DNA of 64,000 nt. Origin: an uncultured Eubacterium sp. Lineage in GTDB: Bacteria > Bacillota > Clostridia > Lachnospirales > Lachnospiraceae. The stretch covers positions 6,230 to 70,229 of the forward strand of contig CAJUBZ010000003.1 of the NCBI GenBank assembly GCA_910584795.1, in the 5' to 3' direction. Positions 62,499-64,000 of the stretch are shown piece by piece; position 1 is the stretch's first letter; each line of letters starts with the position of its first letter. The position numbers and the translations under genes were made by a program. The notes under the pieces were generated by a model. The model did no database searches and was not told the DNA's origin. It was given only the letters and a program-made list of their open reading frames with translations.

Positions 62499-63875
62499 AT
62501 GTCAGAAGAAAATATAAACGGATATTATCAAAATCAGGATAATAATCAGTTTAACAATCCAAAAAATAATAAAAATAATAAAGGTATGATTGCAATTATC
62601 ATTGCAGCGATTTCAGTTGTTGTAATTCTTGGCTGTGCCATAGCAATTGTTGCGTTATTAAAAAAAGATACTGGAAAGCTTGGACAGTATCCAGTGGATT
62701 CAGAGAAACAGTCAAGCGAACATTATGAAGATATTGGTTCTACCAATGCTACACAGAATACAAACACGGGTGGCTCTGTTGTTGTAACAGACGTATCCGG
62801 TGTTGTGGATAACACGATGCCGTCCATTGTGGCAATTACCAGTAAAACTGTGATGGAACAATCAAATCAGTATGGCTCAATTTATGATTACTTTTTTGAT
62901 GGCAGAAGTGGTGGAAGCGACAAATATGAAGTTGAAGGTGCGGGTTCTGGTATAATTGTAGACCAGACGGATACAGAATTATTGATTGTAACAAACAATC
63001 ATGTTGTAGAAGGTGCAAATAGTTTAAAAATACAGTTTAATGGAATGGAATCTAAGGATGCTGTAGATGGTTCTATTAAAGGAACAAATGCAAATGTGGA
63101 TGTAGCAGTTGTAGCTGTGAAATTAAAAGATATTCCACAGAATACATTAAAAAATATTAAGAAAGCTACATTAGGTGATTCTGACAAACTTAAAGTAGGT
63201 GAGGGTGTGATTGCTATCGGAAATGCTTTGGGATATGGTCAGTCAGTTACAACCGGAGTGATCAGTGCAAAAGATAGAGAGGCTACAATAGAAAACAAAA
63301 CAATGAAGCTTTTGCAGACAGATGCAGCAATTAATGGTGGTAACAGTGGTGGTGCATTATTAAATGCAAATGGTGAAGTTATCGGAATTAACGTTGCGAA
63401 ATACTCATCCAATGGTTCAACCAGTGCCAGCGTGGAAGGAATGGGATTTGCTATTCCTATTACATCAGTGAAAAGCATTATAAGTAATCTTGAGACAAGG
63501 CAGACAAGAGAGAAGTTAGATACAGATAAGCAGGGATATCTTGGAATTACAAGTAAATATGATGTAACAGCTGATATATCAGAAGCGTATTCTATGCCTA
63601 CAGGAATATATATTTATGAGACTACAAAAGGTGGTCCGGCAGATAAGGCAGGTATACAGTCAGGCGATATTATTAGAGAATTTGACGGACAACAGGTAGA
63701 ATCTATGGATTCATTACAAAATATTGTTCAATATTATAAACCTGGTGAAAAAATAAAAGTGAAAGTAGCATATGCTTCTGGAAGAGAGTATAAGGAGAAG
63801 GTTGTGACAGTAACTTTGGCGGATAAGAGTACAATAGAAAATCTACAAAAGTCTGCCCCTCGTGTAAATCAATAG
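62499..63875 (+). CDS. htrA: HtrA/DegP-type serine protease with PDZ domain
   Basis: Membrane-anchored protease of 458 aa. Asn-rich cytoplasmic start, one membrane helix (~31-54), trypsin-like domain ~95-325 with His168 (NNHVVEGAN), Asp201 (NVDVAVVAV) and Ser283 (GGNSGGALL), then one PDZ domain ~345-445 (GPADKAGIQSGDII). ATG 62499 is 8 nt after AAAGGAG; an in-frame GTG at 62481 precedes that site and is rejected. It degrades misfolded proteins at the membrane-wall space. Confidence 0.95.
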   Translation: MSEENINGYYQNQDNNQFNNPKNNKNNKGMIAIIIAAISVVVILGCAIAIVALLKKDTGKLGQYPVDSEKQSSEHYEDIGSTNATQNTNTGGSVVVTDVSGVVDNTMPSIVAITSKTVMEQSNQYGSIYDYFFDGRSGGSDKYEVEGAGSGIIVDQTDTELLIVTNNHVVEGANSLKIQFNGMESKDAVDGSIKGTNANVDVAVVAVKLKDIPQNTLKNIKKATLGDSDKLKVGEGVIAIGNALGYGQSVTTGVISAKDREATIENKTMKLLQTDAAINGGNSGGALLNANGEVIGINVAKYSSNGSTSASVEGMGFAIPITSVKSIISNLETRQTREKLDTDKQGYLGITSKYDVTADISEAYSMPTGIYIYETTKGGPADKAGIQSGDIIREFDGQQVESMDSLQNIVQYYKPGEKIKVKVAYASGREYKEKVVTVTLADKSTIENLQKSAPRVNQ

Positions 63876-63908
63876 AAAATTTGCAAAATAGAAAGAAAAA
63901 AGCAGAAA

Positions 63909-64000
63909 AATAAGGAATGCACAATGACATCTCTTCGAGATATCATTGTCGTGCTAAACAAAGAAAGAATAAAAACAAATAAGCAATGCACAATGACATC
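63909..64000 (+). repeat. Hairpin and direct repeat at the window edge
   Basis: An imperfect hairpin (63919-63933 with 63937-63954; ATGACATCTC against GAGATATCAT) follows htrA. AATGCACAATGACATC recurs 69 bp later and runs into the window end (63978-64000), so a second unit probably continues outside. It may be a short interspersed repeat. Confidence 0.5.

Overview
The window is AT-rich DNA from a spore-capable Firmicute, most likely a gut Lachnospiraceae. Supporting signs are the type III glutamine synthetase, class II aldolase, the Lys/Ala-rich DUF6465-type protein, long secreted hydrolases with Thr-rich linkers, a CotJC relative and Spo0A-box-like sites. No rRNA, tRNA or CRISPR array was recognised. 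Family names are from memory of the protein families; no search was run.

Region by region. 1-2.3 kb: three tandem copies (exact 786-bp period) of a secreted Ig-like (BIG2) protein gene with mosaic identity. 2.57-10.9 kb: a compact siphophage-type tail operon with no head, terminase, sheath, integrase or repressor genes: tail tube, tail chaperone with a -1 frameshift extension, short tape measure, Dit, Gp37-like Tal, repeat-tipped fibre, GT2 glycosyltransferase, holin and amidase, closed by a strong terminator. It looks like a headless non-contractile tailocin-type particle. 11-13.4 kb: a subtilisin with GGG-type repeats. 13.4-14 kb: a CotJC manganese-catalase gene lacking its 5' end. 14.1-21.2 kb: laminarinase-type GH16, aldolase, sortase B, glutamine synthetase with an attenuator-like leader, and a Ca/cation antiporter.

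21.2-27 kb is a decayed mobile region: integrase C-terminal remnant, a 36-aa holin-like toxin, a broken DUF1492 phage regulator, and a 33-bp att-like direct repeat (21,509 and 25,049). It also holds three tandem modules. Each has phased Spo0A-box-like repeats, a sigma-A promoter, a structured leader with the palindrome GTTATGCATAAC, and a small secreted Cys/His protein; two modules add a 12-codon micro-ORF and a 55-aa gene or its relic.

27-37.7 kb is mostly housekeeping (ppiB, NfeD/SPFH pair, coaX, dusB, greA, lysS, an S1 protein). 37.8-51.5 kb is a secreted-hydrolase island: a 1,940-aa protein with three GH18 chitinase domains, a subtilisin with a discoidin domain, a large GH16 glucanase and the tail end of a lost serpin gene. 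With the first GH16 enzyme this set fits attack on chitin/beta-1,3-glucan material such as fungal walls. 51.5-56.4 kb: a 2-hydroxyacid dehydrogenase and a sulfonate-type ABC transporter with a LysR regulator. 56.4-64 kb: cell-envelope genes (cdaA-cdaR cyclic-di-AMP pair, galE, LCP ligase, HtrA protease).

A structured ~140-bp element with compensatory stem changes occurs after both glnN (19.87 kb) and greA (33.68 kb) and matches no RNA class I know.
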